Assembly: GCF_018873765.1 (NCBI RefSeq)
Contig: NC_057924.1
Location: 12,921,001 to 12,985,000, forward strand
Reading direction: 5' to 3'
Length of the DNA: 64,000 nucleotides
Origin: Telopea speciosissima
Lineage: Eukaryota > Streptophyta > Magnoliopsida > Proteales > Proteaceae
The notes beneath the pieces are model-generated. The model was not told the DNA's origin. It did no database searches and was given only the letters and a program-made list of their open reading frames with translations. A program made the position numbers and the translations under genes. Each line of letters opens with the position of its first letter. The stretch's first letter is position 1. This document shows positions 61,843 through 64,000 of this stretch, piece after piece.

Positions 61843-62530
61843 TAAGGGTGTCAAAATCAAACCGAAACCGAGCCGAATTAACCAAACTGAGCCGAACCGA
61901 ATGAACCAAACTGAGCCGAACCGAATTAATTCGGTTTGGTTTCGGTTCTGGTATATGGTATTCTAGTTTGGTTCGGTTTCGCTTTCGCTTTCATGCCAAG
62001 ACCCGTCGGTTTGAACCGAAACCGAACCGAATAAACCACTTAATCCAAATCCATATATCTTTTAAATTTTTTGGTAACCATATCTAACCAAATGACTTTA
62101 AATATTCCACTTTCCTATGTTTTCACTGTTTTTTTGGTAACTATCCAACGAAATGAAATTTATATGCCACTTTCCATAGGGGAAAATAAAAAACTCAATG
62201 AATTTTGTTTGTATTTTTGGTAACCATCTAACCTAATGACTTTTCATATTCCACTTTCCATGTTTTCTCTATTTACCTTTCTCAGTTTCCCTTTTCAACT
62301 CTTCAACTTCAACTCTTCAAGTGTGCAACCGAATTAGAATCGTTACCCGAAAAGGAATTATACCCGAATTAGAACCGGATTTGGAAACCGAATTAAAACC
62401 GTAACCGAACCGAACCGAGTAGGTTCGGATTCGGTTGGTGGTCCTAGAACCGACTTGGTTTTCGGTTCGGTTTCGGGTCACACCTTCAAGTCATGGAACC
62501 GAACCGAAACCAAACCGTTTGACACCCTTA
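61843..62530. mobile_element. hAT-type non-autonomous element inside Copia gag
   Basis: TAAGGGTGTCAAA at the left is inverted as TTTGACACCCTTA at the right. The flanking octamers are GTCGTGGT (61835-61842) and GCCGTGGT (62531-62538), a 7/8 match and the hAT-type length. The arms are rich in AACCGAACCGAA / TTCGGTTCGGTT, so the element can fold on itself. The gag GRG repeats could raise the chance of a flank match slightly. No transposase is encoded. Confidence 0.8.
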
Positions 62531-64000
62531 GCCGTGGTGGTGCACAGGCCAATCTTTTTTAAGCAACCGAAACATCCCCTAATACCACACTTTCTGCAGA
62601 GGAACTTGCTGTATTTCGTCGTATGATGACCAACTTTGGGTCCCTCACATCATCATCTGCATCTACCTCTACCTCGACTATGGTTCCCTCTTCTGAATCC
62701 AACCTTGTTTTCTCCAAACCAGGTATTTCTTTTGGTGGTCATTGTGCTTCGACATTATCTCATCCTTGGATAATCGATTCCGGAGCCACTGACCACATGA
62801 CTGGTACATCAAATTTATTTTTTCGTTATTCTCCTTCTTCAGGCAAGGATAAAATTAAAATAGCCAATGGTTTTCTTTCCTTTGTATCAGGGAAGGGAGC
62901 CATCCATTGCTCTCCTTCTTTATCTTTGTCCACTGTTTTGCATGTCCCAAAGTTAACTTCTAATTTGCTTTCTATCAGTAGTTTGACATCTGATCTCAAT
63001 TGTAAAGCTATTCTTTATCCTTCCCATTGTGTCTTTCAGGACTTGGGGATGGGAAGAATGATTGGAACTGGTAAAATGCATGGTGGCCTTTATTTGCTTG
63101 ACGATGATCTTACCTCTAGTACTGCTGCCATATCTGGACAGGCTCATAATGCTACTTCCGTTGAACATCATTTATCTGAATTACATCGTTGGCATCGCCG
63201 ATTGGGACATCCACCTTTAGGAACTTTAGCTAAAATTTTTCCTGGTTTATTTCAGCATTGTAATCCTCAAACTTTATTATGTGAGGCTTGTGTTTTTGCA
63301 AAACAAACTCGTTCTATTTATTCTAGTTCAAATAAAAAGATGTTCCAAACCTTTTTCTATGATTCATTCTGATGTCTGGGGTCCCTCACGCACATCCTCT
63401 ATTTCTGGTTTTAAGTGATTTGTCACATTTATTGATTGTCACACATGCACCACTTGGGTTTATTTAATGAGGCACAAAAGTGAAGTGTTTTCTTGTTTTA
63501 AGGTTTTTTATAGCATGGTTCAAACTCAGTTTCAGGCAACCATTCAAACTCTTTGGAGTGACAATGGTCGTGAATATTTAGACGGGCCATTTCAAGTATT
63601 TCTTGTTACTCAATGTATCATTCATCAAACTAGTTGCGTTGACACTCCACCCCAAAATGGAGTGACTGAACGCAAAAATAGACATCTTCTTGATGTAGCT
63701 CACTCCATTATGTTTGAAATGAATGTCCCTTCTCATTTTTGGGGCGAGGCTGTTCTAACAGCCGCTTATCTTATCAATAGAATGCCCTCTTGGATCCTTG
63801 ACTATAAGTCTCCTCTTGATCTTTTTAAGGGGTCTTCTTCTTATATCATTCCTCCAAAATTTTTGGGTGTGTTTGTTTTATTCGAAACCACTATGCCCAT
63901 GGTAAACTTGATCCTCGCGGTCTCCACTGCATTTTTTTTAGCTATTCTCCAACACAAAAAGGTTATAAATGTTACCATCCTTCATCTCATCGAGTTTTTG
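62531..64000 (+). pseudogene. Copia gag end, protease, pre-integrase and integrase, broken
   Basis: After the insertion, gag resumes, with a TAA at about 62560. The protease motif is DSGATDHMT near 62775. The pre-integrase zinc region is LHRWHRRLGHPP...CEACVFAK (63183-63303). A frameshift at about 63340-63350 leads to the integrase core with SDVWGP, DNGREY and NGVTERKNRH, so the catalytic D, D and E positions are present. A TGA replaces the usual Trp after GFK near 63416, and another shift occurs near 63870. The reading frame is not functional. Confidence 0.88.

Larger units (their letters stand above)
60143..64000 (+). mobile_element. Degenerate Copia retrotransposon, continues past the window
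   Basis: The 5' LTR is 60143-60332, from TGTTGGAATATGGG to TTCTTCA. It is followed at once by the primer site TGGCATCAGAGCC (60333-60345), close to the initiator-Met form. Gag, protease, pre-integrase and integrase follow in Copia order, but reverse transcriptase and the 3' LTR lie beyond the window. A hAT-type element splits gag. Stops and frameshifts make it inactive. It reads opposite to the LRR gene and probably lies in one of that gene's introns. Confidence 0.88.

Noticed and set aside
1..64000. CRISPR array, operon, phage or other prokaryote-type defence system
   Set aside because: All coding sequence is intron-split plant genes or plant transposons. No regularly spaced repeats or compact gene clusters occur.
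1..64000. A single new biological system linking the genes in this window
   Set aside because: The four genes (RCC1-type, TFIIIC subunit, plastid TPR, LRRC40-like) belong to unrelated processes, and their proximity is ordinary for a plant chromosome.

Overview
The window is nuclear DNA from a flowering plant. It is AT-rich, its genes are split by many GT-AG introns, and it carries plant-type repeats: Au-like SINEs, Copia and TRIM retrotransposons, LINE remnants, hAT/Mutator-like MITEs and CT/GA tracts near gene starts. A woody eudicot or magnoliid would fit, but the sequence alone does not fix the species. I found no bacterial-style operon, CRISPR array, rRNA or tRNA gene.

Four real protein genes are supported by exon-by-exon reading. 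(1) An F-box-like/RCC1-repeat protein on the minus strand (9717-19085, six exons, 490 aa). (2) A TFIIIC tau55/GTF3C6-like subunit on the plus strand (24768-26829, four exons, 140 aa). (3) A large plastid-type TPR protein on the minus strand (40564-43880, three exons, 773 aa). (4) The C-terminal half of an LRRC40-like leucine-rich repeat protein on the minus strand (47352-59321, ten exons seen, 5' part beyond the window). All exon junctions join in phase with GT/AG borders.

Two host pseudogenes are clear: a 5' fragment of a ketoacyl-CoA reductase (KCR1) gene at 779-1071, and a decayed but intron-bearing copy of the mitochondrial FAD glycerol-3-phosphate dehydrogenase gene (SDP6) spread over 30060-35508. 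A short pararetrovirus-like RNase H relic lies at about 2077-2240.

Most of the remaining DNA is transposon-derived. The RCC1 gene's longest intron holds a TIR element with a 9-bp target duplication (10815-11651) and a complete TRIM (12837-14332) with 5-bp target duplications and a SINE nested in one LTR. The LRR gene's 5.7-kb intron (49036-54701) is a pile of nested LTR elements. A degenerate Copia element fills 60143-64000, upstream of the last LRR exon seen, and its gag is itself split by a 688-bp hAT-type element.

The four genes are unrelated housekeeping or plastid genes with no visible pathway link. I did not find a convincing new biological system. The most informative signals are the nested, datable transposon structures and the duplicated start-codon region in front of the KCR1 fragment.
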